From Alkalibacillus salilacus (GTDB lineage Bacteria; Bacillota; Bacilli; Bacillales; Alkalibacillaceae): 64,000 nt of DNA. The notes below the pieces were generated by a model. That model had not been told where the DNA came from. It was given only the letters and a program-made list of their open reading frames with translations, and did not search any database. The stretch spans positions 124,001 to 188,000 of the forward strand of contig NZ_JAUSTQ010000002.1 of assembly GCF_030812915.1 (NCBI RefSeq). The letters run 5' to 3'. Below, piece by piece: positions 38,589 to 48,160 of this stretch. Made by a program: the position numbers and the translations under genes. Every line of letters begins with the position of its first letter. The first letter of the stretch is position 1.

Positions 38589-39283
38589 AGCTCCAACGCC
38601 TCCTCAATCCATAGTAACTCTTCTTGATACCGTTTGATTTTTTCTAGATTTGGTTCTTTAGCTTTACACATCTCATCGACAACGAGTTGTTGTTTTTTAT
38701 AGGCACGAAGCCATTTCTCATAAAACGCTTGATTGGGTTGTTTCAGCATCAGTGGTCCTAAATAAATTTCTTTTTTTGAATAATGCACTGATGAATCACT
38801 ATGCTTTAGCACTATTATATCGTAATAATACCCATCTTCTTCGAGCACATTTTCATATTCTATATTGTAACCATAATCTTGGGCAAACTGCCTAATCAAA
38901 TGGGCATCTATATTCGGTTGCAAAATAAGGGTTTCTTGACCATTCAATTTAGATAGACCGTCAGTTAAAATATGCGTGATCAAAGCCCCACCCATCCCTG
39001 CTATCGTTACACAATCAACTTCTCCAAAATCAATGACAGATAAACCGTCGCCTAAGCGAACATCGATTTGATCACTTAATTGCCAATGATTGACCTGGTT
39101 TAAAGCTGCTTGCATAGGCCCATCATTGACTTCTCCAGCAATTGCCTTTAGATCGGCATTCTCAAGGCAGATTTGACATGGTAAATAAGCATGATCTGAA
39201 CCAATATCAGCAAGTACATTACACGATTGCGGTATAAGTTGTTTTACTGTATTTAAACGTTTTGATAAAGGAATCGTCTTCAT
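38585..39283 (-). CDS. trmK: tRNA (adenine22-N1)-methyltransferase TrmK
   Basis: This 232-residue SAM methyltransferase modifies A22 in tRNA. Visible are the SAM motif LADIGSDHAYLPCQICLE, DVRLGDGLSV, the catalytic-region TIAGMGGALITHILTDG and LILQPNIDAHLIRQF. The C-terminal 60 residues are a helical coiled coil, as in TrmK (YqfN). AAAGGAG precedes the ATG. It is paired with yqfO as in B. subtilis. Confidence 0.93.
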   Translation of the reverse strand: MKTIPLSKRLNTVKQLIPQSCNVLADIGSDHAYLPCQICLENADLKAIAGEVNDGPMQAALNQVNHWQLSDQIDVRLGDGLSVIDFGEVDCVTIAGMGGALITHILTDGLSKLNGQETLILQPNIDAHLIRQFAQDYGYNIEYENVLEEDGYYYDIIVLKHSDSSVHYSKKEIYLGPLMLKQPNQAFYEKWLRAYKKQQLVVDEMCKAKEPNLEKIKRYQEELLWIEEALEL

Positions 39284-39324
39284 TATGAATCTCCTTTTAC
39301 GACATTGATCTAAACAAAAACAAA

Positions 39325-39373
39325 AGCCCAGAAACTGTTGTCTGTATCATTCTTACAAACACGCTTCTGGACT
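39325..39373 (-). terminator. Terminator after cccA
   Basis: AGTCCAGAAGC on the minus strand pairs with GTTTCTGGGCT (G-U pairs included) and is followed by TTTGTTTTTG. It closes the transcript that includes cccA, before trmK. Confidence 0.75.
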
Positions 39374-39388
39374 TCAATCATTTCGACA

Positions 39389-39754
39389 CTATTGTTCTGA
39401 TAACCATTCGGCCATCATTTGAGCTTCTTCATCATTTGCATAATCACCAGTCATCATGGAACTACCTTCAACACCATTAGCAATAATATCTTGTAGTTCT
39501 TCAACTGAATAACGTTCACTAACGTTTTGTAGTTCAGGTCCAGTACCGCCACCTAGATCTTCACCATGGCATGACATACAGTTGTTTTCATAATGCGTTT
39601 CTGGATCACTAGATGACTGTTCTTCAGTCTGTTCACCATTTTCTGCATCATCAGCAGATTGCATTTGATTTAATCCAACACCGCTCATAACAATAATAGC
39701 TATAATTCCTAAAACAGCAATTGTCGCAAACGGTACTATAGGGTTCTTGCTCAT
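39389..39754 (-). CDS. cccA: Membrane-anchored cytochrome c550 (CccA-like)
   Basis: This 121-residue protein has an N-terminal membrane anchor (about residues 8-28), an acidic linker and one class I cytochrome c domain with heme motif CMSCH and a distal methionine in GSSMMTG. It should sit outside the membrane and carry electrons in respiration. ATAAGGAGGAT precedes the ATG. cccA lies beside rpoD in B. subtilis as well. Confidence 0.92.
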   Translation of the reverse strand: MSKNPIVPFATIAVLGIIAIIVMSGVGLNQMQSADDAENGEQTEEQSSSDPETHYENNCMSCHGEDLGGGTGPELQNVSERYSVEELQDIIANGVEGSSMMTGDYANDEEAQMMAEWLSEQ

Positions 39755-39850
39755 CAGTCTTATCCTCCTTATGTCACCATATATGTATGCATAACTATTT
39801 ATATTTTACTTTAAAAACAGAGATACGGAAAGAGATAAAATGTGAAATTA

Positions 39851-40393
39851 TTATAAAAAAATCATCGATGCTAATAACATTATGCCTACAATTCCAGAAG
39901 CTGTTAAATAGTAATAGCGCCAAATAACACCAATTATAATCCATAATATACAATGAACAGCAACAACACTATTCAATATTATACCTTCTCCATATATAGA
40001 GCTAATAAACGAAATGGAGCTAATTAATAATATTAAAAAAACTAACATAACAGGTATGTGAATCATGGACGAAGATCGTCGTTTAAACCAATAAACATGA
40101 CCAATTAAAATTAGTAAAATTCCAATAGATAGTGTCAAGTCAACATAAACATTCAAATCGATTACAACAGACATTAATAATGAAGTTGGGAGAAGAAGAA
40201 TTAAAAAGATGAGATCAACGTAAAACAGCATTTGACGCCTTTTACGTTTTTGAACTGACTTTTCATCCTCTTCTACCCCTTCACCAAATGTGTAAAGCGC
40301 TAATAAGAAATCACAGTATTCAGCAGGTAATAGTTTCGATTGTTTCCAGTGTTTTATTTCATCGATAATGACTTTATTTCGTTCCTCATTCAC
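39851..40393 (-). CDS. Conserved membrane protein of unknown function
   Basis: This protein of about 180 residues has a soluble, helical N-terminal part (SKLLPAEYCDFLLALYTFGE) followed by about five or six membrane helices from residue 60. The GTG at 40393 is chosen for the GGAGG site eight bases upstream; a TTG at 40426 would overlap rpoD by eight bases. I do not recognise a catalytic motif. It follows rpoD closely and is probably transcribed with it. Confidence 0.72.
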   Translation of the reverse strand: MNEERNKVIIDEIKHWKQSKLLPAEYCDFLLALYTFGEGVEEDEKSVQKRKRRQMLFYVDLIFLILLLPTSLLMSVVIDLNVYVDLTLSIGILLILIGHVYWFKRRSSSMIHIPVMLVFLILLISSISFISSIYGEGIILNSVVAVHCILWIIIGVIWRYYYLTASGIVGIMLLASMIFL

Positions 40394-40418
40394 GTGCTGC
40401 ACCTCCGAATTGGAGAGG

Positions 40419-41588
40419 TTACTCAAGAAAGTCCTTTAATCGTTTACTGCGGCTAGGATGTCTTAATTTACGTAAGGCTTTGGCTTCAATTTGGCGTATT
40501 CTTTCTCGAGTGACACCAAAGACTTTACCTACCTCTTCTAATGTTCGTGTTCGACCATCATCTAGTCCAAAGCGGAGTCTCAGAACATTTTCTTCACGAT
40601 CGGTTAATGTGTCTAATACATCTTCAAGTTGTTCTTTTAATAATTCATAAGCAGCATGATCTGAAGGTGATGTTGCTTCTTGGTCTTCAATAAAGTCGCC
40701 CAAGTGTGAATCATCTTCTTCACCAATTGGAGTTTCAAGTGAGACAGGTTCTTGAGCAATTTTGAGAATTTCTCGTACTTTATCAGGGGTTAAATCCATT
40801 TCCTCAGCAATTTCTTCAGGCGTTGGTTCACGACCGTAATCTTGAAGTAATTGTCTTTGCACACGGATTAACTTATTAATGGTTTCAACCATGTGAACTG
40901 GGATACGAATGGTACGAGCTTGGTCAGCTATAGCACGTGTTATTGCTTGTCTAATCCACCAAGTCGCATACGTACTAAACTTGAACCCTTTACGGTAATC
41001 AAACTTCTCAACGGCTTTGATCAAGCCCATATTACCTTCTTGAATCAAGTCAAGAAATAGCATACCCCGACCGACATAACGTTTTGCAATACTTACCACC
41101 AAACGTAAGTTAGCTTCAGATAGACGGCGTTTAGCCTCTTCGTCACCTTGTTCAATCCGAGTTGCTAAATCAATTTCTTCATCAGCAGATAACAAATCGA
41201 CGCGTCCGATTTCTTTCAAGTACATGCGAACAGGATCATTAATTTTAACACCTGGAGGAACACTAAGATCTGTTAAGTCAAGATCTTCTTCTTTCGTGAT
41301 TTTTTGCAAATTAGGGTCATCATTTTCGCCGATAATATCGATTCCTTGATCAGCTAAGGTTTCATAGAAGTCATCCATTTGTTCAGAATCTAAATCAAAA
41401 TGACCTAATTTATCTGCAATCTCCTCATAAACGAGGACACCTCGTTTTTTACCTGTTTCAAGTAATTGTTCTTTTGTCTGGTCTAATGTTAGTTCTTGCT
41501 CTTGGTCTTGCCCTTGACCTTGTGTTTGTTCTTGATCCTGATTCTGTTGTTGTTCTGCTTCTTGTGATTCGATTGGCTTCTCAGCCAT
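40419..41588 (-). CDS. rpoD: RNA polymerase primary sigma factor SigA/RpoD
   Basis: This 389-residue sigma-70 factor has region 1.2 to 2.4 ([78 protein letters not shown]), region 3 and region 4 with the HTH ([20 protein letters not shown]). It recognises promoters with TTGACA and TATAAT. The N-terminus has an inserted acidic repeat rich in Gln, Glu, Asp and Gly (about residues 6-32) that B. subtilis SigA lacks. AGGAGGGG precedes the ATG. It follows dnaG by 25 bases. Confidence 0.97.
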   Translation of the reverse strand: MAEKPIESQEAEQQQNQDQEQTQGQGQDQEQELTLDQTKEQLLETGKKRGVLVYEEIADKLGHFDLDSEQMDDFYETLADQGIDIIGENDDPNLQKITKEEDLDLTDLSVPPGVKINDPVRMYLKEIGRVDLLSADEEIDLATRIEQGDEEAKRRLSEANLRLVVSIAKRYVGRGMLFLDLIQEGNMGLIKAVEKFDYRKGFKFSTYATWWIRQAITRAIADQARTIRIPVHMVETINKLIRVQRQLLQDYGREPTPEEIAEEMDLTPDKVREILKIAQEPVSLETPIGEEDDSHLGDFIEDQEATSPSDHAAYELLKEQLEDVLDTLTDREENVLRLRFGLDDGRTRTLEEVGKVFGVTRERIRQIEAKALRKLRHPSRSKRLKDFLE

Positions 41589-41613
41589 GCTACCCCTCCT
41601 TCCAAACTGGTCG

Positions 41614-43443
41614 CTATAGCTTGGATTTATTACTTTTCTTTCTCAATTCCAATATTTTCATACCTATTCTTGCTGCGGATTTAGGATCATTTTCTTTTTC
41701 AGCATTTTTAAGCATCGTTTCTAATGAACGAATTTCCTGATCTACATCCGCTTCTTTTAGAATGGCAAATAAATAATCATCTAATTCTTCTCGCTCTAAC
41801 GTATCACTAATGGATATAAGCGCTAGTGACGACACCAGTTGTCTTAAAGTTTCTTCTGGTAAACGCTCCATAAAACGACTAACATTAGGTTCGTTGCCCT
41901 CCTCATAATATGCATAGAGATAAGTCACTAACACTTGATGCTCTTGCATGTTGAACTTAGAACCTAAACGTTCTTGAACTTGCTCAGCAACATAGCGGTT
42001 TTGCAACATATGAGCTAATAATTGTCGCTCTGCATTTTGAAATGCAGGATATATAGCGTCTCGACGTTTGGGTTGTCGACTTGATTGATTATCAGACTTA
42101 GCACGTTTAGCTTGTTCATGACGGCGATCATTTATTCTTCTGCGTTCTGCAATCTCATCTTCTAGTGTCTCACGGTATAAATTAAAGTTTTCTTCCAATT
42201 GCTTTAAATATACGTCTCGTTCTACTGCGTGATCCACCGTTGCTATCAAATCGAGCGCTTTTTCGATATAAGTCAGTTGATCTTGTTGAACATGTAAATT
42301 AAAATCTTTCTTGATAAAGTTCAACATAAAAGCAACATATGGCTCAGCAGTGCCCAAAACTTGATTTTGGAACTTATCTTCACCGTAAGATTGGATGAAA
42401 TCATCTGGATCCATTTGGTAAGGTATGTTTGCAATTAAGACTTGTAGTCCCGCTTTTCTCGCAACTTCTGCAGCTCGCTGGCTCGCTTCTCTTCCTGGTT
42501 GATCTCCATCAAAGCAAATAATCACCTTTGATACATAACGGGAGAGTAAGCGAGCTTGATACTCTGTTAGGCTCGTTCCTAATGTGGCAACGCCATGCTT
42601 TATTCCTGCTTGACTTGCTTTAATCACATCAGCATAACCTTCAAAAAGTATGATTTCATCTTGTTTTTGAGCTGGTTTACGTGCTTGATGAAAGTTGTAT
42701 AATAATTTACTTTTTTGGAAAAGCTTAGAGTCAGGGCTGTTTAAATATTTGGGTTCAACCCCTTCTTCAATTGCACGACCACCAAAACCAACAATCTTTC
42801 CTTGATGGTTGTGAATCGGAAATAAAACTCGACCTTGAAAGCGGTCAATGATGGTATTCCCGTCTCGTTGGCTTAATAAACCTGTATCAACTAGGCTTTG
42901 GAGCTCAAATCCTTTTTGTTCTAAAAATGAAACTAAAAACTGACTTTTATAAGGTGAATAGCCTAATTGAAACTGTTCGATATCTTGATCCTGAAATCCT
43001 CTTTCTTTTAAATACTTAAGCGCATCTTTACCATCATCAGTATAGCGTAATACATGATGAAACAACCGACCAGCCCATTCATAAGCATTAATAGCTGATT
43101 GTTCTGTTTCAGTTAATGTTGTTTCATTTGAATCAGGCATATATTGATCTGGAATCGTTTCACCACTTCGTTTAGCTAATGCTTGAACAGCTTCAACAAA
43201 TGATAATGAATCAAGTTCCATTACAAAATTGATTACATTACCACCTTTTCCACATCCAAAACAATGAAAAATTTGTTTATCAGGTGAAACAGAAAAAGAT
43301 GGTGTATTCTCACCGTGAAAAGGGCAAAGACCAAAATAATTTCGGCCTTTATGAGTTAGTTGTATATGCTCACCAATCACATCAACAATATCATTCTGTG
43401 ATACGATTTGATCAATGAGTTCTTCTGGTATTTTTTCTTGCAT
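41614..43443 (-). CDS. dnaG: DNA primase
   Basis: This 609-residue primase has an N-terminal zinc domain ([13 protein letters not shown] ... CFGCGKGG), a TOPRIM core with [20 protein letters not shown] and [19 protein letters not shown], and a C-terminal DnaB-binding region. It makes RNA primers for replication. ATG 43443 is chosen by homology to the B. subtilis start; the upstream ribosome site GGTGATG is weak, and the frame runs 17 codons further. The dnaG-rpoD pair is the conserved replication/transcription operon. Confidence 0.95.
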   Translation of the reverse strand: MQEKIPEELIDQIVSQNDIVDVIGEHIQLTHKGRNYFGLCPFHGENTPSFSVSPDKQIFHCFGCGKGGNVINFVMELDSLSFVEAVQALAKRSGETIPDQYMPDSNETTLTETEQSAINAYEWAGRLFHHVLRYTDDGKDALKYLKERGFQDQDIEQFQLGYSPYKSQFLVSFLEQKGFELQSLVDTGLLSQRDGNTIIDRFQGRVLFPIHNHQGKIVGFGGRAIEEGVEPKYLNSPDSKLFQKSKLLYNFHQARKPAQKQDEIILFEGYADVIKASQAGIKHGVATLGTSLTEYQARLLSRYVSKVIICFDGDQPGREASQRAAEVARKAGLQVLIANIPYQMDPDDFIQSYGEDKFQNQVLGTAEPYVAFMLNFIKKDFNLHVQQDQLTYIEKALDLIATVDHAVERDVYLKQLEENFNLYRETLEDEIAERRRINDRRHEQAKRAKSDNQSSRQPKRRDAIYPAFQNAERQLLAHMLQNRYVAEQVQERLGSKFNMQEHQVLVTYLYAYYEEGNEPNVSRFMERLPEETLRQLVSSLALISISDTLEREELDDYLFAILKEADVDQEIRSLETMLKNAEKENDPKSAARIGMKILELRKKSNKSKL

Positions 43444-43683
43444 ATACATCACCATATCTATATTTATTCGATAGAAGTTTTTAAATCCCTTCAACTTTCG
43501 ACAGTTTTTTTATCCTTTATATCCAGAATTCTCTTTAAAACCTCTAAAAACTAAATTGTTAATTTTTTATAGACATAAAGTGATAAATTTCACCACAAGT
43601 ATGCATTATAACCTAAAATTTCAGTTAACGCTATTAGTTTGTTTAAATTTTATCCTTTGAATATTTCTTGCAACATAATAAAA

Positions 43684-43710
43684 CGACCCGTCTATATTTG
43701 ACGAGCCGAT
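43684..43710 (-). terminator. Terminator after the ccpN-yqfL operon
   Basis: CGGCTCGTC pairs with GACGGGTCG (G-U pairs included) over a seven-base loop on the minus strand, then GTTTTATT. Between here and dnaG (43444-43683, about 240 bases) there is only A/T-rich sequence, with a TATAAT near 43610 whose -35 is poor. It holds the dnaG leader and promoter but no gene that I can support. Confidence 0.7.
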
Positions 43711-43721
43711 TAATAATTTTT

Positions 43722-44519
43722 TCACCTTATGGTATTTAAAATAGCGTTGGCAGTTTCTTCAACTGCTTTAGTTGAAACATTGATTGTTCGACACCCGATT
43801 TTATCAACAATCTTATTAAAATAGTCAATTTCTTCTTGAATACGTTCTTCTTTAGCATAATTAGCGCTTCCGTCTAAACCAAGCGATCTTAAGCGTTCTG
43901 TTCGAATATGGTTTAATTGTTCGGAGTCAATATTCAACCCAATACATTTACTCGGATGCACTTGAAATAATTCTTCAGGTGGTTCGACTTCTGGAACAAT
44001 AGGAACATTCGCAACTTTTAATTGTTTATGCGCTAAAAACTGTGATAAAGGTGTTTTAGAAGTTCTTGACACTCCAATTAATACAAGATCAGCTTTTAAA
44101 ATTCCTTTTGCATCCCGACCATCATCGTACTTAACCGCAAATTCAATCGCTTCAATTCGTTTATAATAATCTTCATCTAACTTATGAACTAGACCTGGTT
44201 GTAAAGCAGGTTCTTCATCTAAATATCCCTTTAAATTCTCAATCAAAGGCCCCATCAAATCCATTGCTACAACTTGATTTTCTTCTGCTTTTGTTTTAAT
44301 TCGTTCACGAAATTCTGTTTTAACAAGTGTATAGGCGATTAATCCTTCACTTTCTTTTGCTGTTTGGACTGCCTCATCTAATGTCTCTAGATCTTCTACA
44401 TAAGGTATACGTTGAATCCGCATATCTGAGTCAGTAAATTGACTAACCGCAGCTTTTACCATTAGTTCAGCAGTCTCACCAACGGAATCTGAAACTATAT
44501 AAAACATTTTTGGGTTCAT
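43722..44519 (-). CDS. yqfL: Pyruvate, phosphate dikinase regulatory protein (PDRP/YqfL)
   Basis: This 265-residue DUF299 protein is a bifunctional kinase/phosphorylase. Visible features are the start [20 protein letters not shown], the P-loop-like [15 protein letters not shown] (about residue 148) and the segment [19 protein letters not shown] 44519 follows GGGGCGGTGA; GTG 44522 is also in frame. In B. subtilis the neighbour yqfL acts together with CcpN in gluconeogenesis control. It follows ccpN by 16 bases. Confidence 0.92.
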   Translation of the reverse strand: MNPKMFYIVSDSVGETAELMVKAAVSQFTDSDMRIQRIPYVEDLETLDEAVQTAKESEGLIAYTLVKTEFRERIKTKAEENQVVAMDLMGPLIENLKGYLDEEPALQPGLVHKLDEDYYKRIEAIEFAVKYDDGRDAKGILKADLVLIGVSRTSKTPLSQFLAHKQLKVANVPIVPEVEPPEELFQVHPSKCIGLNIDSEQLNHIRTERLRSLGLDGSANYAKEERIQEEIDYFNKIVDKIGCRTINVSTKAVEETANAILNTIR

Positions 44520-44535
44520 CACTCACCGCCCCCTT

Positions 44536-45165
44536 TTAAATACGATCTTGGTTAACTAAACCAACAAAAGCTTTAGTAATATTGGTCTTTGTTAACCGGC
44601 CAATCACTTCTAATCCCCGCTCATGTTCTTGAACGACAGGTAAAGCATCGATCTGATTTTCTATCAGTTTTATACTAGCATCTAATAGTAAATCATCCTT
44701 TTGACATACTTTAATTTTTGGCAATCGTGTCATAATGATATGTACAGGTACTTCCGTTAAGTCTTGTTGTCCCATACTTGTTCTTAATAAGTCTTTTCGA
44801 GACAGTACACCTACTAAGATCCCATGTTGATCAACCACGAATAATGTACCTACATCTTCTAAAAACATAGTCGTAATTGCATCATAAGCATGGGCTTGGT
44901 CGTTCACAACAACTGGCACTGAATAATAATCACGAACAGATAACTTTTTAATTTTATCAGTTAGTAATTCACTTCCCGTTTTACCTGTATAGAAATAACC
45001 AACACGCGGCCTAGCATCCAAAAATCCTGCCATTGTTAATATAGCTAAATCAGGACGTAACGTAGCCCGTGTTAAATTTAATTCATCTGCGATATTTTCA
45101 CCTGTAATTGGCCCTCGTTCTTTTACTATATCGACAATTAATTCCTGTCTTTCAGATAAATCCAA
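44536..45165 (-). CDS. ccpN: Gluconeogenic gene repressor CcpN (HTH + CBS)
   Basis: This 209-residue repressor has an N-terminal winged HTH (ERGPITGENIADELNLTRAT then LRPDLAILTMAGFLDARPRV) and two CBS domains (about residues 85-135 and 148-200) that sense nucleotides. It silences gapB and pckA when glucose is present in B. subtilis. The TTG at 45165 has GAGGTGG nine bases upstream, and the first residues MDLSERQELIVDIVKERG fit the family. A perfect palindrome overlaps its -35 box (see 45205-45237). It shares an operon with yqfL. Confidence 0.92.
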   Translation of the reverse strand: MDLSERQELIVDIVKERGPITGENIADELNLTRATLRPDLAILTMAGFLDARPRVGYFYTGKTGSELLTDKIKKLSVRDYYSVPVVVNDQAHAYDAITTMFLEDVGTLFVVDQHGILVGVLSRKDLLRTSMGQQDLTEVPVHIIMTRLPKIKVCQKDDLLLDASIKLIENQIDALPVVQEHERGLEVIGRLTKTNITKAFVGLVNQDRI

Positions 45166-45204
45166 TTTCTTTCACCACCTCATAAAGGTCCTCACAACAC
45201 AAAT

Positions 45205-45237
45205 ATTATACACTATTTCTTTATATAGTTAAAGAAA
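45205..45237 (-). promoter_or_regulatory. ccpN promoter with overlapping palindrome
   Basis: TTTAAC and a perfect TATAAT are 17 bases apart on the minus strand, about 45 bases before the ccpN start. An 8-bp palindrome TTTCTTTA-6-TAAAGAAA (45216-45237) covers the -35 box and spacer. It suggests control at this promoter. Confidence 0.6.
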
Positions 45238-45252
45238 GTATAACACATTTAA

Positions 45253-45996
45253 CTATTCTTGCTGCAAATCATTCATTTGTTTTAGAAATCGCTTCGATTT
45301 AATCGTGAATCCACCATAATAATCGTAATATTGATTTAAAATATGTTTGATTGCTTCTAGTGTCTCATTCTTAATCGAAATATCTCGAATATTTGTTATG
45401 CTTCTATGACTCATGATTCTTAGAACATGGTAAAGCTGTGGTGAAAGTTTAATACAATCCGTTGTTTGATATTGACAGTGTTCACATACCACACCGCCTG
45501 CCATAACAGAAAATCCAGCAATCGGTTGGTCTGAATGGCCATTAACACATTGGTCAACAACTGGCGCAAATCCGCCAATATAATACATTTTCATTTCGTA
45601 CATTAAAGTAATAGCTAGTGGCGATTCTTCTTCCATTCTTTCTAAACTTACTAATAACTCTTGGAACAAAGCTGGGTTTGGGCTTTTTTCATCTAATAAT
45701 TTAGTCGTTAGCTCAGCAATATATGTAGCGTATGCTGTTAACATGATATCTTCACGAATGTGCCTCATACTATGTAAAACTTCACCTTGATGAACAGTCC
45801 CCATACCTTTACCTATATAGAGCAAATATTGCCCATAGATAAATGGCTGCGCAACCGCAGCCATTCGACTCTTGTTCTTTTTTGCACCACGTGCTACTGC
45901 ACTGATCATGCCATATTGTTCTGTTAGTATTGTTAAAATTTTATTTGTTTCCCCATAATCTTGTGTTCTTAGCACAATACCATTAATTTGCTCCAT
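45253..45996 (-). CDS. recO: DNA repair protein RecO
   Basis: This 247-residue protein loads RecA with RecF and RecR. It has the N-terminal OB fold (EQINGIVLRTQDYGETNKIL then LTEQYGMISAVARGAKKNK) and zinc-finger cysteines in DQCVNGH and VVCEHCQYQTTDC. GAGAGG precedes the ATG. In B. subtilis glyQ-glyS lie between recO and ccpN; here they do not, and only about 87 bases remain. Confidence 0.95.
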   Translation of the reverse strand: MEQINGIVLRTQDYGETNKILTILTEQYGMISAVARGAKKNKSRMAAVAQPFIYGQYLLYIGKGMGTVHQGEVLHSMRHIREDIMLTAYATYIAELTTKLLDEKSPNPALFQELLVSLERMEEESPLAITLMYEMKMYYIGGFAPVVDQCVNGHSDQPIAGFSVMAGGVVCEHCQYQTTDCIKLSPQLYHVLRIMSHRSITNIRDISIKNETLEAIKHILNQYYDYYGGFTIKSKRFLKQMNDLQQE

Positions 45997-46012
45997 ATCC
46001 TCTCACCTGCTC

Positions 46013-46162
46013 TTACCTTTTTACGTTAGGTTTAATCGTTGATGCATTTTGTGATGAGGTTAATGCTCTTTGATTACTTTGATTAGATTCTAATTGTTTC
46101 AAAAGCAAATATGCTTCGACATTTCCGGTTTTTTCAAACAAACTCCAAGGGATGTTAAACAT
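46013..46162 (-). CDS. yqzL: YqzL-like small protein
   Basis: This 49-residue gene reads MFNIPWSLFEKTGNVEAYLL and continues LKQLESNQSNQRAL, ending PNVKR. AAAGGTGGAG lies seven bases before the ATG. The WxxFxxTGNVxxYLLxK pattern matches the small YqzL proteins found between era and recO in Bacillus. Function is unknown. It ends 17 bases before recO and is probably in the same transcript. Confidence 0.85.
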   Translation of the reverse strand: MFNIPWSLFEKTGNVEAYLLLKQLESNQSNQRALTSSQNASTIKPNVKR

Positions 46163-46261
46163 TTTACTCTCCACCTTTCAGTTATTGAACTGAAATCTTC
46201 AAGCTTATGTTTCACCGAAATGAAACAGTTAATAAGTTAAAATAATTACCAATTCATACGA

Positions 46262-47167
46262 TTAGTACTCATCTTCACGATATCCATAGTCTCGTAAGTG
46301 AAATTGACGATTTCGCCAATCCTTTTGCACTTTCACCCACAATTCTAAATAGATGCCAGTGCCTAATAAAGATTCTATATCTGTTCTCGCTTCGGATCCA
46401 ATTTGTTTCAGCATTTTACCTTGCTTTCCTATTATAATCCCTTTTTGCGAATTTCGTTCCACCACAATCGTTGCTTGTACATCAATCATATCTTGATCCT
46501 CTCGTTCTTTAATCGAATCAATAACGACTGCAATTGAATGAGGAATTTCTTCGTGAGTATGATGTAATACTTTTTCTCGAATGAATTCACTAATGATAAA
46601 TCGTTCAGGATGATCTGTTAAATGATCTTCAGGATAATATTGAGGTCCTTCTGGTAAATGTTTTGAGAGCACATTTAATAGTTCTTCTGTATTATTACCT
46701 TCTAAAGCAGAAATGGGAACAATGTCTTCAAAATCTAGTTGCTTACGGTACGTATCAATGATTGGTAATAATTCGTCAGGGTGTACTTCATCTATTTTAT
46801 TAATGACCAATACAACGGGATTTTTCACTTGTTTTAACCTTTCGATGATGTACTCATCACCTTTACCAAAACTTTCGTCCGCATTAACCATGAACATAAC
46901 CACATCTACTTCATTTAATGTGTTAATAGCGGACTGAACCATAAAGTCACCTAAACGATGTTTGGGTTTGTGTACTCCAGGTGTATCAATGAAAACATAC
47001 TGCGTGTTATCAGTGGTTAATACACCTTGGATCTTATTACGGGTTGTTTGTGGTTTATCGCTCATAATGGCAATTTTTTCACCGATAACTCGATTCATGA
47101 ATGTGGATTTACCGACGTTTGGGCGTCCAATAATCGCAATAAATCCTGAATGATATTGTTCCGTCAT
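46262..47167 (-). CDS. era: GTPase Era
   Basis: This 301-residue GTPase has G1 (GRPNVGKST), G3 (DTPGVHKP), G4 (NKID) and a C-terminal KH domain with [20 protein letters not shown] and [19 protein letters not shown]. It assists 30S ribosome assembly by binding the 3' end of 16S rRNA. AGGAGAGA precedes the ATG. In B. subtilis cdd lies between dgkA and era; it is absent here. Confidence 0.97.
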   Translation of the reverse strand: MTEQYHSGFIAIIGRPNVGKSTFMNRVIGEKIAIMSDKPQTTRNKIQGVLTTDNTQYVFIDTPGVHKPKHRLGDFMVQSAINTLNEVDVVMFMVNADESFGKGDEYIIERLKQVKNPVVLVINKIDEVHPDELLPIIDTYRKQLDFEDIVPISALEGNNTEELLNVLSKHLPEGPQYYPEDHLTDHPERFIISEFIREKVLHHTHEEIPHSIAVVIDSIKEREDQDMIDVQATIVVERNSQKGIIIGKQGKMLKQIGSEARTDIESLLGTGIYLELWVKVQKDWRNRQFHLRDYGYREDEY

Positions 47168-47283
47168 AACTTGTCTCTCCTATTCATAACTTGTTCTTCT
47201 AGTTTACTATAAATTAGATAAGATTTCATATAAATGACAAATGTCGTGGTTTTTAGTTCACTCATTAAGTTCTTTAAATAAAT

Positions 47284-47306
47284 AAAACCCGCTATGAGCG
47301 AGTTTT
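47284..47306 (-). terminator. Terminator between dgkA and era
   Basis: AAAACTCGCT pairs with AGCGGGTTTT (one G-U pair) around CAT on the minus strand, followed by ATTTATT. It separates the phoH-ybeY-dgkA transcript from era. Confidence 0.7.
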
Positions 47307-47313
47307 AAAATGG

Positions 47314-47673
47314 TTATGAGATGATCTCCCAGAATTTCGGTAAGAGAATTAATAAACCTACAGTAAATGCTGTGATTGATGATATTAAGACAGCAGCTGC
47401 GCTAATGTCTTTAATTTGTTTAGCTAATTGATCATAATTAGGAAATAATACATCGGTCACATACTCTATAACAGTATTAATTAACTCAACCGTTAACACG
47501 ACACCACTAACGACCACAATTATGGCCCATTCAGTCAAACTTACCTCGGCCATCCACCCCATGAAAAATACAATCATGAGAATACTGAGGTGGATTCGAA
47601 TATTAAACTCCTGCTTAATGGCTGTCTTTAATCCAGCTAGAGCATAATTAAATCCGACACGATTACGTTTCAT
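47314..47673 (-). CDS. dgkA: Undecaprenol/diacylglycerol kinase
   Basis: This 119-residue three-helix membrane kinase has the signature ELINTVIEYVTDVL and the later KQIKDISAAAVLISSITA. In Gram-positives it phosphorylates undecaprenol, recycling the lipid carrier for wall synthesis. It overlaps ybeY by 11 bases, so it is translationally coupled. Confidence 0.93.
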   Translation of the reverse strand: MKRNRVGFNYALAGLKTAIKQEFNIRIHLSILMIVFFMGWMAEVSLTEWAIIVVVSGVVLTVELINTVIEYVTDVLFPNYDQLAKQIKDISAAAVLISSITAFTVGLLILLPKFWEIIS

Positions 47674-48136
47674 TTCGTTTCAATCCGAATGATTGTAAGA
47701 TCGATTCTTGTTTTTGAAACATTGCTTTCTCATCTGCTTTTGTTTCGTGATCATACCCTATTAGATGTAATAAACCGTGCACAGATAAAAACGCAAGTTC
47801 ACGATTTAAAGAATGATCATATTCATTGGCCTGAGCTTTAGCTCTATCAAAAGAAATGACAATGTCACCTAAATGAACAGGGAGGTCATCACCAACAATA
47901 TCTAACTCTCCTTCTCCTTGTTCTTCGAGTGCGAATGAAATGACGTCCGTTGCATAGTCTTTCTCACGGTAATCAGCATTAATTTGTTTAATGGTTTCAT
48001 CGTCCACGATTGTGACAGACATTTCTGCCGATTCTTCAATGTTTTCCTCATTTGCAGCATATTGCAAAACGTCTTCTAATAGCTTAATCAAATCATTTTC
48101 AACAAGCTCTGTTTCATCGATAAAGTCAATTTGCAC
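47663..48136 (-). CDS. ybeY: Endoribonuclease YbeY
   Basis: This 157-residue metalloenzyme takes part in 16S rRNA 3' end maturation. The metal motif HxxxHxxGxDH appears as HGLLHLIGYDH, and earlier segments are INADYREKDYATDVISFA and LGDIVISFDRAKAQA. The start is GTG with AGGAGG eight bases upstream. It follows phoH directly; in B. subtilis the c-di-AMP phosphodiesterase gene pgpH (yqfF) lies between. Confidence 0.95.
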   Translation of the reverse strand: MQIDFIDETELVENDLIKLLEDVLQYAANEENIEESAEMSVTIVDDETIKQINADYREKDYATDVISFALEEQGEGELDIVGDDLPVHLGDIVISFDRAKAQANEYDHSLNRELAFLSVHGLLHLIGYDHETKADEKAMFQKQESILQSFGLKRNET

Positions 48137-48160
48137 AAGGACAACCTCCTTTGTTACGAT

